64,000 nucleotides of DNA from Rubrivivax sp. (lineage in GTDB: Bacteria > Pseudomonadota > Gammaproteobacteria > Burkholderiales > Burkholderiaceae_C), in contig JALHPF010000001.1 of NCBI GenBank assembly GCA_022842595.1, positions 248,001-312,000 of the forward strand, read 5' to 3'. The notes under the pieces are model-generated. The model was not told the origin of the DNA. It ran no database searches and was given only the letters and a program-made list of their open reading frames with translations. Shown here one piece after another: positions 19,019 to 27,621 of this stretch. Position 1 is the stretch's first letter. Each line of letters opens with the position of its first letter. The position numbers were made by a program, and so were the translations under genes.

Positions 19019-19564
19019 ATGTCAGAGCACAAGCCTTCAGACAAGCCCACGCCCATGGTGCTGAACATCGCGGCGCTCGACGCCGCGCGCCGCAGCCTGG
19101 ATCAGGGTGCCGTCACGCCCAGCTATGGCCCCTGGCGCGAGGACATCATCCGCCTGCTGAACGACTCGCTCGCCACCGAGCTGGTGTGCGTGCTGCGCTA
19201 CAAGCGCCATCACTACACGGCCGACGGCCTGGCTTCACCGGCCATCGCTGCGGAGTTCATGGTCCATGCCACCGAAGAAGCCGGCCATGCCGACCGGCTG
19301 GCCAAGCGCATCGTGCAGCTCGGCGGCGAGCCCGACTTCTCGCCCGACACCCTGAGCAAGCGCAGCCACGCCGCCTACGACGAATCGACCGACCTGAAGG
19401 CGATGATCCGCGCCAACCTGATCGCCGAGCGCGTGGCCATCGAAGCCTACAGCCAGCTGATTGCATTGATTGGTGACAAGGACAGCACGACGAGACGGCT
19501 GCTCGAAGATATCCTCAGCGACGAGCAGCAGCACGCCGACGAACTGGCCGACTGGCTGGAGTAG
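19019..19564 (+). CDS. Ferritin-like diiron protein (bacterioferritin-type)
   Basis: A 181-residue four-helix ferritin-like protein. The ligands expected for a diiron centre are visible: Glu 54 (ATELV), Glu 87 and His 90 (EEAGH), Glu 137 (AERVAIEAY), and Glu 169 and His 172 (DEQQH). This is the E, ExxH, E, ExxH pattern of bacterioferritins and related oxidases. The role is probably iron oxidation/storage or peroxide detoxification. It is longer than bacterioferritin because of about 30 extra N-terminal residues, and I see no obvious heme-ligating Met, so the subfamily is uncertain. The start is the ATG at 19019, preceded by AAGGA. It appears monocistronic, with a hairpin just after its stop. 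Confidence 0.88.
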   Translation: MSEHKPSDKPTPMVLNIAALDAARRSLDQGAVTPSYGPWREDIIRLLNDSLATELVCVLRYKRHHYTADGLASPAIAAEFMVHATEEAGHADRLAKRIVQLGGEPDFSPDTLSKRSHAAYDESTDLKAMIRANLIAERVAIEAYSQLIALIGDKDSTTRRLLEDILSDEQQHADELADWLE

Positions 19565-19581
19565 CCCGCCCAGGCCTCCAG

Positions 19582-19602
19582 CCCCGGCGTCGAACGCCGG
19601 GG
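19582..19602 (+). terminator. Hairpin downstream of the ferritin-like gene
   Basis: CCCCGGCG (19582-19589) and CGCCGGGG (19595-19602) form a perfect 8-bp stem with a 5-base loop, 18 bp after the stop. There is no U-tract, so intrinsic termination is uncertain. Confidence 0.45.
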
Positions 19603-19655
19603 TGGCCAACCCGCCCGCGTGACACTCGGCTGCCAACCACCAACGCCGGGGCACG

Positions 19656-20876
19656 ATGCAGATACTGACGAGCTTGCTCACCCTGATCGTGCTGGCACGG
19701 GTGCTTGGGCACCTGTTCACGCGCTGGGGGCAGCCGGCCATCGTCGGCGAAATGCTGGCCGGCATCGTGCTGGGGCCGGCCTTGCTGGGCTTCGTCGAGC
19801 CCAACCCGGCCTTGTCGGGGATCGCGTCTCTCGCCATCTTTCTGGTGGTGCTCGACGCCGGGCTCGAGATGAGCTTCCAGGACGTGCAGGCGGCCATGCG
19901 TGGGCGTGGCCTGGTGGTGGCGATGTTCGCCTTCTTCCTGCCGTTTGCCGCCGGCGCCGCCGTGGCCTGGGCCTTCGACCTGGACCTGATGCGCACCATC
20001 TTCCTGGGCCTGTGCATTTCCATCACGGCCATGCCCGTGGCGGTGAAGATGCTCGACGAGATGGGCCTGCTGCACACGGCCATCGGCCGCTATTCGGTGT
20101 CCACGGCCGTCATCAACGACATCATGGCGCTGTTCATCCTGGGCGTGCTGCTGGCACTGCCGGCACAGACCGGCTGGGCCGAGATCCTGTCCACCGGCGG
20201 CATGGTCACGCTGAAGCTGCTGGTGCTGGCGCTGGTGGTGCTGGGGTTGAACGCCTTGCTCAACCAGCTGGACCGGCGTGGCGTCAACGTCTCGGCAGCA
20301 CCGGAAAAGCTGGCCGCGATGTTCGGTCCGGAGGCCGTGTTCGGCATCGTCATCGTGTTCGTGCTGGCCTTCGGTTCGCTCAGCGAAAGCCTGGGCTTTC
20401 ACTTCGTCATCGGTGCCTTCTTCGGCGCCTTGCTGCTCGACAAGCGGCACTTCGTGGCTGCCCGGTATGCCGACCTGCGGCGCACGCTCAGCTCGATCAC
20501 CGGCGGCTTTCTCGCACCGGTGTTCTTTGCCTACCTGGGGCTCGAATTCCAGCTCTCGGCACTGGCCGATGTCGGCTTCGTGGCCGCCGTGCTGTTCGCG
20601 GCGATCGCGTCGAAGGTGCTGGCCGGCTGGCTGGGCGGGCGCGCCATCGGCATGTCCAGCCGCGAGGCGCTGGGGCTGGGCTTCATCCTCAACGGCCGTG
20701 GCGCCATGGAACTGGTGGTGGCCAGCATCGCGCTGGAGCGTGGCTTCATCGGCCAGGGGCTTTTTTCGGTGCTGGTATTGATGGGCGTGGTGACGACGCT
20801 GCTGGCGCCCATCTCCTTCAACGCCGCGGTCGACCGCCACATGCGCGAGCGCTACCGGGAGACCGGCCAGCTGTGA
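19656..20876 (+). CDS. Cation:proton antiporter (CPA2 family) without RCK domain
   Basis: A 406-residue inner-membrane antiporter, hydrophobic throughout with about 11-13 membrane helices. It includes the family-typical GQPAIVGEMLAGIVLGP (about 24-40), LDAGLEMSF and FAYLGLEFQ. Unlike the Kef-type protein at 5678-7492 it ends directly after the membrane domain and has no TrkA-N or USP module, resembling NapA/GerN-like Na+(K+)/H+ exchangers. The ATG at 19656 (MQILTSLLTLIVLARVLG) begins immediately with the first helix. The ion specificity cannot be read from the sequence. It is flanked by the ferritin-like gene and the DGPF module, with no obvious functional link. Confidence 0.88.
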   Translation: MQILTSLLTLIVLARVLGHLFTRWGQPAIVGEMLAGIVLGPALLGFVEPNPALSGIASLAIFLVVLDAGLEMSFQDVQAAMRGRGLVVAMFAFFLPFAAGAAVAWAFDLDLMRTIFLGLCISITAMPVAVKMLDEMGLLHTAIGRYSVSTAVINDIMALFILGVLLALPAQTGWAEILSTGGMVTLKLLVLALVVLGLNALLNQLDRRGVNVSAAPEKLAAMFGPEAVFGIVIVFVLAFGSLSESLGFHFVIGAFFGALLLDKRHFVAARYADLRRTLSSITGGFLAPVFFAYLGLEFQLSALADVGFVAAVLFAAIASKVLAGWLGGRAIGMSSREALGLGFILNGRGAMELVVASIALERGFIGQGLFSVLVLMGVVTTLLAPISFNAAVDRHMRERYRETGQL

Positions 20877-20934
20877 ATCTGCCGGCACGTCGCACGAGGT
20901 AAGCTGCGCGGCACGAAAAATTTGGGTGCCCGCC

Positions 20935-21300
20935 ATGTCCTACATGCTCCTGATCATCGAACCCACCGGCCAGCGCGCCACGCGCAGCGAAGCCGAGGGC
21001 CGCGCGGCCTACGACGCGATGGTGCGTTTCGGCCAGGGTCTGGCCGAGGCCGGGCAGCTGCGCGCCGTCGAATCGCTGGCTTCGCAAGCCAGCGCCACGC
21101 GTGTCAGCCGCGCCGAAGGCCGCACCCTGCTGCGCGACGGACCGTTCGCCGAAGCCAAGGAAATGATCGGCGGCTTCTTCCTGCTGCAGAACGTCACGCG
21201 CGAACAGGCGCTGCAGCGCGCCGCCGAATGCCCCGCGGCCGCCTGGGCCACGGTGGAAGTGCGGGCCCTGGCGCCCTGCTTCGACGACGGCCCGGGCTGA
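20935..21300 (+). CDS. YciI-like DGPF-domain protein, copy 1
   Basis: A 121-residue YCII-related protein of the DGPF subfamily, with the signature RDGPFAEAKE at 67-76. Such small proteins are characteristically encoded beside ECF sigma factors with long C-terminal extensions (group ECF42), as here. Their biochemical function is not established. The ATG at 20935 is preferred over the GTG at 20926 because MSYMLLIIEP matches the family start. It leads a same-strand cluster of four genes ending with the sigma factor at 22277-23596. Confidence 0.87.
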   Translation: MSYMLLIIEPTGQRATRSEAEGRAAYDAMVRFGQGLAEAGQLRAVESLASQASATRVSRAEGRTLLRDGPFAEAKEMIGGFFLLQNVTREQALQRAAECPAAAWATVEVRALAPCFDDGPG

Positions 21301-21398
21301 ACCACGGCTTGGCCCGGGACGCGGCCATGTCGAAACCGCGCAGGCTGTTTCGTCGTGTGCCTATCAGCCGAACCCTCGGCCACAGCGAAGGAACCGCC

Positions 21399-21851
21399 AT
21401 GCGCTATGTCATCTTCGTCCGCGCGAACGCTGAAACGGAAGCCGCCATCGCGCCCGACCCCGACCCTGAGGTCCTGGCCGAGATGGCTACTTACCACGAG
21501 GAACTGGCCCGCGCCGGCGTGCTGCTCGACGGCACCGGCCTGCACCCCAGCCGCAGCGGCTGGCGCGTGCACTACGGAGGCGACGGCGTGCGTGTCGTCG
21601 ACGGGCCTTTCGCCGAGGCCAAGGAACTGATCGCCGGCTGGACGCTGATCCAGGTCCGCAACCGCGCCGAGGCCATGGAATGGAGCCGCCGCTTCCCCAA
21701 CCCGATGGGCCGCGGGCGCGAGGCCGTGGTCGAAGTCCGGCAGCTCTTCGAAATGGACGAATTCAGCCCCGGGCCCGACATCGACCGCATGCTGGCCATC
21801 GACACCGCGGGCCATGGCCGCGGGCAATCCGGAAAGGACACCCTCCCATGA
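21399..21851 (+). CDS. YciI-like DGPF-domain protein, copy 2
   Basis: A second DGPF protein of 150 residues, with VDGPFAEAKE in the same position (67-76) as copy 1 but a diverged sequence and a longer C-terminus (about 30 extra residues rich in Asp and Gly). The start is the ATG at 21399 (MRYVIFVRAN), preceded by AAGGA. The stop overlaps the start of the VOC gene in an ATGA (21848-21851), implying translational coupling. The two copies are too different to be a recent duplication and may form a heteromer, but that is inference. Confidence 0.88.
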   Translation: MRYVIFVRANAETEAAIAPDPDPEVLAEMATYHEELARAGVLLDGTGLHPSRSGWRVHYGGDGVRVVDGPFAEAKELIAGWTLIQVRNRAEAMEWSRRFPNPMGRGREAVVEVRQLFEMDEFSPGPDIDRMLAIDTAGHGRGQSGKDTLP

Positions 21852-22264
21852 TCACATCGCTCTTCGTCAACCTGCCGGTGGCCGACCTGCCACGCACCCG
21901 CGCCTTCTTCGGCGCGCTGGGTTTCAGCTTCGACCCGCGCTTCAGCAACGAGCAGGCACTGTGCATGACGATCAACCCGCAGATCTCGTGCATGCTGCTG
22001 CTGCAACCCTTCTTCCAGGGCTTCACGCAGCTGCCCGTGGCCGACGCGCGCGCCGGCACGCAGGTTCTGTTGGCTCTGGCCTGCGAAAGCCGCGACGAAG
22101 TCATGCAGTTGGTGAACCGCGCCGTGGGTGCCGGCGCCACCACGCCGAACCCACCCCAGGACCATGGCTTCATCTTCCAGCATGGCTTCGCCGACCTCGA
22201 CGGCCACCAGTGGGAAGTGTTCTGGATGGACGCGGCCGCGGCGCAGACACAGGCCCCGGGCTGA
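21848..22264 (+). CDS. VOC-fold protein (glyoxalase/bleomycin-resistance family)
   Basis: A 138-residue vicinal-oxygen-chelate protein. It begins ITSLFVNLPVADLPRTRAFF, the beta-alpha-beta entry of this fold, and ends with DLDGHQWEVFWMD, the conserved end of the second half. Members include metal-dependent dioxygenases, isomerases and resistance proteins. The first metal-ligand position does not show a clear His, so catalytic competence is uncertain. The start overlaps the preceding stop (ATGA), and the next gene is an ECF sigma factor. VOC proteins in DGPF/ECF42 clusters are common, but their job there is unknown. Confidence 0.86.
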   Translation: MITSLFVNLPVADLPRTRAFFGALGFSFDPRFSNEQALCMTINPQISCMLLLQPFFQGFTQLPVADARAGTQVLLALACESRDEVMQLVNRAVGAGATTPNPPQDHGFIFQHGFADLDGHQWEVFWMDAAAAQTQAPG

Positions 22265-22276
22265 AGGCCAGCGGGC

Positions 22277-23596
22277 TTGCTGCACAGCGCCGTCCACCAG
22301 AGCATTGCCGCCGTCTGGCGGCTGGAGTCGTCGCGCATCGTCGCGGCGCTGGCGCGCATCACGCGCGACCTCGGCGTGGCCGAGGAACTGGCACAGGACG
22401 CGCTGCTGGCCGCGCTGCAGCACTGGCCCGTCGACGGCCTGCCTGCCAACCCCGGGGCCTGGCTGATGGCCACCGCCAAGCACCGCGCCCTGGACCACCT
22501 GCGCCACCAGGCCATGGCCGCCAAGCGCCAGGGTGAGCTGGCGGCCGACCTGCAGGCGCTGGGCGCCGATGTCGTACCCGACATCGCCGACGCCGTCGAC
22601 GCCGCACGCAGCGACGACATCGGCGACGACCTGCTGCGCCTGATGTTCGCGGCCTGCCACCCGCTGCTGTCGGCCGACGCGCGCGTGGCGCTGACGCTGA
22701 AGGTGGTGGCGGGCCTGGGCACGCCAGAGATCGCCCGGGCCCTTCTCGTGCCCGAGGCCACGGTGGCGCAGCGCATCGTGCGCGCCAAGCGCCAGCTGGC
22801 CGAAGCCCGCGTGCCGTTCGAGGTGCCGCGCGGCGCCGAACGTGCGCCGCGGCTGGCCTCGGTGCTGGAAGTCGTGTACCTGGTCTTCAACGAAGGCTAT
22901 GCCGCCAGCAGCGGCGACGACTGGATACGGCTTGACCTCGTGCACGAGGCGCTGCGCCTGGCGCGCCAGCTCGTCGCCATCGCCCCGGGCGAAGCCGAGG
23001 TGCAAGGCCTGCAGGCCCTGCTGGAACTGCAGGCCAGCCGCATGCCCGCGCGCCACGACGCCCAGGGCCGCCCGGTGCTGCTGGACCAACAGGACCGCAG
23101 CCGCTGGGACCGGCTGCTGCAACGCCGTGGCCTCGATGCGCTGGCGCTGGCCGAAGCCCTGGCGCAGGCGGCCAGCAGCGAGCCCGGCCCTTACACGCTG
23201 CAGGCCGCCATTGCCGCCTGCCATGCCCGCGCAGCGGCCGCCGACGAGACCGACTGGGACCGAATCGCCCGGCTCTACACCCAGCTTGCCGGGCAGCAGC
23301 CGACGCCGGTGGTGCAGCTCAACCGCGCCGTGGCCCTGTCGCGCAGCAGCGCGCCGGGCGCGGGGCCGGCGGCGGCGCTGGCGGTGGTGGAAGGCCTGCT
23401 GGCCGCAACGGCGCTGCAGCGCTACCCGTGGCTGCCGGCCGTGCATGGCGACCTGCTCGAACGCCTAGGCCGCCACACCGAGGCCCGCGAGGCGTTCGCC
23501 GCGGCTGCCAGCCTGGCAGGCAACGCCGACGACCGGGCGCTGATGCAGGCGCGCGCCGATGCCCTGCCCGGCCCGGCGACCGCCGAGCCCACCTGA
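22277..23596 (+). CDS. ECF-type RNA polymerase sigma factor with long C-terminal extension (ECF42-like)
   Basis: A 439-residue sigma factor, twice the length of a normal ECF sigma. Region 2 lies at about 18-90 (LARITRDLGVAEELAQDALLAAL, then GAWLMATAKHRALDHLR). Region 4 is at about 120-180 (LTLKVVAGLGTPEIARALLVPEATVAQR). A helical extension of about 230 residues follows, with repeats such as YTQLAGQQPTPVVQLNRAVAL, typical of the TPR-like domain of group ECF42. No anti-sigma factor is adjacent, which is also usual for this group, where the extension is thought to control activity. The start is a TTG at 22277, chosen because MLHSAVHQSIAAVWRLE is the family-like beginning. It probably transcribes the DGPF genes. 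Confidence 0.9.
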   Translation: MLHSAVHQSIAAVWRLESSRIVAALARITRDLGVAEELAQDALLAALQHWPVDGLPANPGAWLMATAKHRALDHLRHQAMAAKRQGELAADLQALGADVVPDIADAVDAARSDDIGDDLLRLMFAACHPLLSADARVALTLKVVAGLGTPEIARALLVPEATVAQRIVRAKRQLAEARVPFEVPRGAERAPRLASVLEVVYLVFNEGYAASSGDDWIRLDLVHEALRLARQLVAIAPGEAEVQGLQALLELQASRMPARHDAQGRPVLLDQQDRSRWDRLLQRRGLDALALAEALAQAASSEPGPYTLQAAIAACHARAAAADETDWDRIARLYTQLAGQQPTPVVQLNRAVALSRSSAPGAGPAAALAVVEGLLAATALQRYPWLPAVHGDLLERLGRHTEAREAFAAAASLAGNADDRALMQARADALPGPATAEPT

Positions 23597-23810
23597 AGAC
23601 CGCATAGAGTTCGATGTCGGCCGGCCGGCAGCCAGCCCGGCCCGACCCCACACACCAACACCTCAGGGGCTTCGATGACACGATGGCGCGGCCGTGAACC
23701 GGTCGATCGCGAGTGGGTGCGGTGGCCGCCCCAGGCATTGGCTCGCCAGGCGCTGACAAGCCAGGCGCAGCGGCGCCGCCAGCCGAGCGTTCACGCACAA
23801 CCGGGCTTGG

Positions 23811-24965
23811 ATGGACAGCACTGACGCACTGGTCGTCGGCGCTGGTGTCGTCGGGCTGGCCTGCGCGCGAGCGCTGGCGCGGGCCGGGCTGGGCGTGGTC
23901 GTCGTTGAAAGCGCTGCGCACTTCGGGGCCGGCGTCTCGTCGCGCAACAGTGAGGTGGTGCATGCCGGCCTGTACGGCGAACCGGGCAGCCTGAAGGCGA
24001 GCTTGTGTGTGCAGGGCCGCGCGCTGCTCTACGAGTTCTGCGGCCGCCACCACGTGGCGCACCGCCGCTGCGGCAAGCTGGTGGTGGCCACCCGCAGCGC
24101 CGACGAAGGCAAGCTCCTCGAACTGCGCGACCGCGGCCTGGCCAATGGCGTCGACGACCTGGCCCTGCTGACCGGCGCCCAGGCGCAGGCGCTCGAACCC
24201 GAGCTGGCCTGCAGCGCCGCGCTGCTGTCGCCCAGCAGCGGCATCGTCGACAGCCATGGCCTGATGACGGCGCTGCTGGCCGACGCCGAAGCCCATGGTG
24301 CGCTGCTGGCCTGCCACAGCGGATTCGTCGGCGCCCGCGCGGTGGCCGCGGGCTGGCAGGTCCAGGTGGCTGCGAGCGACGCCCCCGTCCCGTTCGAGAT
24401 GCACACCCGCTGGCTCGTCAACGCCGCCGGCCTGGACACGCAGGCCGTGGCCGCGGCGATGCAGGGCTTCCCGGCTGCGGCCATCCCGCGGCGGCATCTG
24501 GCCAAGGGCCACTACTTCGCCATTGCCGCACGCTCGCCGTTTTCGCGCCTGGTCTACCCCACGCCGGTGGACGGCGGCCTCGGCGTGCACCTGACGCTGG
24601 ACCTGGCCGGCCAGGCCCGCTTCGGGCCCGACGTGCAATGGCTCGACAGTGATGCTGCAGGGGCGGCGCTCGACTACGCCGTCGACGCCAGCCGCCTGCC
24701 GGCGTTCGAAGCCGAAGTGCGGCGCTACTGGCCACGCCTGCCGGCAGGCGCCATGACCCCGGCCTACAGCGGCATCCGGCCCAAGCTGTCGGGCCCCGGC
24801 GAGCCCGCTGCCGACTTCCGCATCGATGGCCCAGGCGCCCATGGCTGCGCCGGCGTGGTGCAGCTGTTCGGCATCGAATCGCCCGGGCTCACGGCCAGCC
24901 TGGCGATTGCCGAGCGGGTGGCGGCGACCGTGGCACGGGCCGACGGGCCCGGTGGGCGTGCGTGA
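23811..24965 (+). CDS. FAD-dependent oxidoreductase, L-2-hydroxyglutarate dehydrogenase-like
   Basis: A 384-residue DAO-superfamily flavoprotein. The dinucleotide-binding turn [15 protein letters not shown] is at 8-22. The stretch [24 protein letters not shown] (about 43-66) is characteristic of L-2-hydroxyglutarate dehydrogenases/oxidases and their YgaF/LhgO relatives. The C-terminus has [10 protein letters not shown] and [17 protein letters not shown], which close the FAD site. It probably oxidises a 2-hydroxy acid such as L-2-hydroxyglutarate and passes electrons to the membrane quinone pool; the substrate is inferred from family resemblance. The ATG at 23811 gives the normal N-terminus. 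The 214 bp upstream contain no gene or recognisable signal. Confidence 0.87.
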   Translation: MDSTDALVVGAGVVGLACARALARAGLGVVVVESAAHFGAGVSSRNSEVVHAGLYGEPGSLKASLCVQGRALLYEFCGRHHVAHRRCGKLVVATRSADEGKLLELRDRGLANGVDDLALLTGAQAQALEPELACSAALLSPSSGIVDSHGLMTALLADAEAHGALLACHSGFVGARAVAAGWQVQVAASDAPVPFEMHTRWLVNAAGLDTQAVAAAMQGFPAAAIPRRHLAKGHYFAIAARSPFSRLVYPTPVDGGLGVHLTLDLAGQARFGPDVQWLDSDAAGAALDYAVDASRLPAFEAEVRRYWPRLPAGAMTPAYSGIRPKLSGPGEPAADFRIDGPGAHGCAGVVQLFGIESPGLTASLAIAERVAATVARADGPGGRA

Positions 24966-24998
24966 AATCGGTTCTGGTAGAACGCTGCCACCGACCCG

Positions 24999-25592
24999 AT
25001 GCGCTTCTTTCAACGCCACCTTCCCAAACCCGAAGCGCTGCAGAACAACCGCTGGCTGCGCTGGCTGGGGCCGCGCCTTCTGAACCCCCAGCTGTGGCAC
25101 TTCAGCCGGCGCGGTGTCGCCCTGGGCGTGGCGCTGGGCATGTTCTTCGGGCTGCTGGTGCCGCTGGCACAGATTCCTCTGGCCGCCGGCGCCGCGGTCG
25201 TCCTGCGTGCCAACCTGCCTGCCGCCGTGGCCAGCACGCTGGTGACGAACCCCCTGACCTTTCCGCCGGTGTACTACGCTGCCTGGAAGCTGGGCAGCAC
25301 GATCATCGGCACGCCGGCCGAAGGCAGCCCGCCGCCGCTGGCGGCCCGCAACGAAGGGGCCGCTGCTTCCTCGGCGCCCGGCGCGGCCGACGGCTTCTGG
25401 CGCCGCAGCCTGGCGCATCTGCAGGGCGTGGGCAAACCCCTGCTCGTAGGCCTGCCCCTGCTGGCCTGTGCCACCGGCCTGGCCGTGTACTTCGCCGTGA
25501 CCTGGGGCTGGGCGGCGCGGGTCTACTGGGCACGGCAGCGCCGCCGGCGCGCCATGGTCACTTCAAGCCCGCACAGTTCGCGTAAAAGGTGA
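24999..25592 (+). CDS. DUF2062 membrane protein
   Basis: A 197-residue inner-membrane protein of the DUF2062 family: short basic N-terminus, then hydrophobic segments at about 40-70 ([22 protein letters not shown]), 75-100 and 145-165. The conserved [16 protein letters not shown] lies at about 87-102. The family's role is unknown. It lies 33 bp after the FAD oxidoreductase on the same strand. Its last 35 bp overlap the 3' end of the convergent glycerophosphodiesterase gene, so its C-terminal residues ([11 protein letters not shown]) and that gene's C-terminus are encoded on opposite strands of the same DNA. Confidence 0.87.
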   Translation: MRFFQRHLPKPEALQNNRWLRWLGPRLLNPQLWHFSRRGVALGVALGMFFGLLVPLAQIPLAAGAAVVLRANLPAAVASTLVTNPLTFPPVYYAAWKLGSTIIGTPAEGSPPPLAARNEGAAASSAPGAADGFWRRSLAHLQGVGKPLLVGLPLLACATGLAVYFAVTWGWAARVYWARQRRRRAMVTSSPHSSRKR

Positions 25593-26799
25593 CGGTGGCC
25601 GGCCAGTCGCTGAAGACGCCTTGCACCCCCACTTCGCGGGCCAGCACGTCCAGCACATGCATCACGTCGCCTTCGCGCTTCACCTGGCGGTCGAAGGTCT
25701 GGAAATAGAAGCCGTTGTTGCCATCGGCCAGCAGGCCTGAACGTTCCAGCGTCCAGGTGATGAGCTGCAGCCCGGCCTGCCTGGCCTGGCGCGCCACCGC
25801 CGAAGGGATGATGCTCGTGCCTGGCCCGGCCGCCAGCAATGCGAAGGTGGGCGGCGCCCAGATGCGGATGCCCTCGGCGCGCCAGGCCGCCATCTCGGCC
25901 GGCGTGGGCAGGTCGGCCACGGTGGTGGCGTCGTCCAGGTACACCGCCTGCTGGCCGAAAGCGGGTTCGTTGGCCACCCAGTAGCGAACGTCGGCGATCT
26001 CGAAGGACTGCGGCCACACGTCCCTGGGCGGCACACCCGCCTGCTTGTAGTCGTCGATGAGCTTCTGCGCATAGGCCTGCTGCGTGAAGCCGTCGAAAGG
26101 CATGTCGACGGCGGCGCGCTTCAGCTCGGGCGTCATCTTCACGCCCAGGCGCTGGAAGAGTTCGATGCTCTCGCGGTGCGTGAGCAGGGTGCCGCTGGTC
26201 GGGCCGCTGTACAGGTCGGTCCGAAAACTGGCGGTGCCGACCAGGTAGTCGGCCACGGTGCGGGCGTTCGGATTGGCCGCGTCCATCTTGCCGCGCAGCG
26301 TCTTGAATTCGGCCAGCGTGAGTTCGCTGGTGCGGCATTCGGCACTGGCCGCGGTGAGGCGGTTGCCGGCGGGGTCGAAGGTGGCTGGCGTGAACGGCCG
26401 GATGCACTTGGCCGCCAGGGGCGTGGCCAGGATGTTGGTGGTGGTGTGCAGGTCGTTCTGGGCGTGGCGGCACACCAGTTCCTTGTCGCGGGTGAAGGTG
26501 ACGTCGCATTCCACGATGCCCGCACCCATCAGCGCTGCCGCTTCGTAGCTTTCCCGGGTGTGCTCGGGAAACTGCAGCGCGGCACCGCGGTGGCCGATGG
26601 AAAACTGTGAGCGCGTGAAACCCGGGCGCCGGGTGCAGGCCTGCAATTCCCGCTTCAGCGGGCCGTCGGCCATGTCGGCGACCAGGAAGAAGGGCCGCGG
26701 GCCCAGTTGCGCCGGCACCGGCGGCTGCGCCTGAGGGGGCGTCTGGGCCTGCGCGCCAGTGGTCGCCAGCAGGGCGGAAACGACGAGGGCTCTGAACAT
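25558..26799 (-). CDS. glpQ: Periplasmic glycerophosphodiester phosphodiesterase
   Basis: Hydrolyses glycerophosphodiesters to glycerol-3-phosphate plus an alcohol. The 413-residue protein has a signal peptide (cleavage after about residue 19, AQA) and the TIM-barrel GDPD signature: [14 protein letters not shown] with His 70, Arg 71 and Glu 79, then VECDVTF with Glu 97 and Asp 99, and the general-acid His 112 in CRHAQNDLH. It is longer than E. coli GlpQ because of insertions around 130-230. It is divergent from the OmpA lipoprotein gene at 26921, with 121 bp between, and convergent with the DUF2062 gene. No glpT is near. The symbol reflects family resemblance only. Confidence 0.9.
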   Translation of the reverse strand: MFRALVVSALLATTGAQAQTPPQAQPPVPAQLGPRPFFLVADMADGPLKRELQACTRRPGFTRSQFSIGHRGAALQFPEHTRESYEAAALMGAGIVECDVTFTRDKELVCRHAQNDLHTTTNILATPLAAKCIRPFTPATFDPAGNRLTAASAECRTSELTLAEFKTLRGKMDAANPNARTVADYLVGTASFRTDLYSGPTSGTLLTHRESIELFQRLGVKMTPELKRAAVDMPFDGFTQQAYAQKLIDDYKQAGVPPRDVWPQSFEIADVRYWVANEPAFGQQAVYLDDATTVADLPTPAEMAAWRAEGIRIWAPPTFALLAAGPGTSIIPSAVARQARQAGLQLITWTLERSGLLADGNNGFYFQTFDRQVKREGDVMHVLDVLAREVGVQGVFSDWPATVTFYANCAGLK

Positions 26800-26920
26800 G
26801 GGCAGCTCCGGTGCTCGGGCGAGCGTGTAGGACAGGGCCGCACGCTGACGGCGCGCAACGACTTTCTCATGAACGGCGCTCTATATTTCCGAATCCACTG
26901 GAACACCCGAAAGGCCCGCC

Positions 26921-27610
26921 ATGAAGAACCGCCCGAACCCCCGCCCGCTGCCCGTCACCGCCGGCCTCGCCGCAGCCTTGGCCAGCATCGCGCTGCTGGC
27001 CGGCTGTGCCAACAACATGTCCGCACGCGAACAGGGCACGGCCCAGGGCGCTGCCATCGGCGCAGTGGCCGGTGCCATCATCGGTTCGGCCACCGGCGGG
27101 CGCGCTGGCGGCGGCGCCGTGGCCGGCGCGGCGGTGGGTGCCATCGCCGGCAACCTGTGGTCGAAGAACATGGAAGACAAGCGCCGCGCCATGGAACAGG
27201 CCACTGCCGGTTCCGGCGTGGCCGTGGAACGCACCGCCGACGACCAGCTGAAGGTGCAGGTGCCCAGCGACATCTCGTTCGCCGTGAACAGCGCCGCCAT
27301 CGAACCGCGGCTGCGCCCGGTACTGGACACCTTTGCCCAGGGCCTGGACCGCAGCACCCTGGTGCGCGTGGTCGGCCACACCGACAACACCGGCAGCGAC
27401 GCCATCAACGACCCGCTGTCGCTGCGCCGCGCCGAGAGCGTGCGCGCTTACCTGGAAGACCGTGGCGTGGCCGCGGCGCGCATCGAAGTGGCCGGCCGTG
27501 GCTCGCGCGAACCGATCGTGGCCAACGACAACAACGAAGACCGGGCGAAGAACCGCCGCGTCGAGATCTTCCTGCGCGAACCGCGCTCCGCCGGCGGCAG
27601 CGGTTCCTGA
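26921..27610 (+). CDS. OmpA-family lipoprotein with glycine-zipper segment
   Basis: A 229-residue lipoprotein: lipobox LLAGC (Cys 29), then a glycine-zipper region (about 39-75: AQGAAIGAVAGAIIGSATGG and GGAVAGAAVGAIAG). A short linker leads to an OmpA-like peptidoglycan-binding domain (about 105-220) with VVGHTDNTGSDAIND and NRRVEIFL. The layout matches YiaD-type proteins. It probably anchors the outer membrane to the wall, and the glycine zipper may insert into the membrane. It is the second OmpA-type lipoprotein in the window and lacks the DUF4398 and coiled coil of the one at 9044-9997. It is 11 bp upstream of the three-repeat exported protein, suggesting one transcript. Confidence 0.9.
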   Translation: MKNRPNPRPLPVTAGLAAALASIALLAGCANNMSAREQGTAQGAAIGAVAGAIIGSATGGRAGGGAVAGAAVGAIAGNLWSKNMEDKRRAMEQATAGSGVAVERTADDQLKVQVPSDISFAVNSAAIEPRLRPVLDTFAQGLDRSTLVRVVGHTDNTGSDAINDPLSLRRAESVRAYLEDRGVAAARIEVAGRGSREPIVANDNNEDRAKNRRVEIFLREPRSAGGSGS

Positions 27611-27621
27611 AGCGGCGCGCC

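Noticed and set aside
21572..25418. Long minus-strand frames opposite the sigma-factor and oxidoreductase genes
   Set aside because: They are out-of-phase shadows of recognised plus-strand genes, Arg/Gln/His-rich and without domains.
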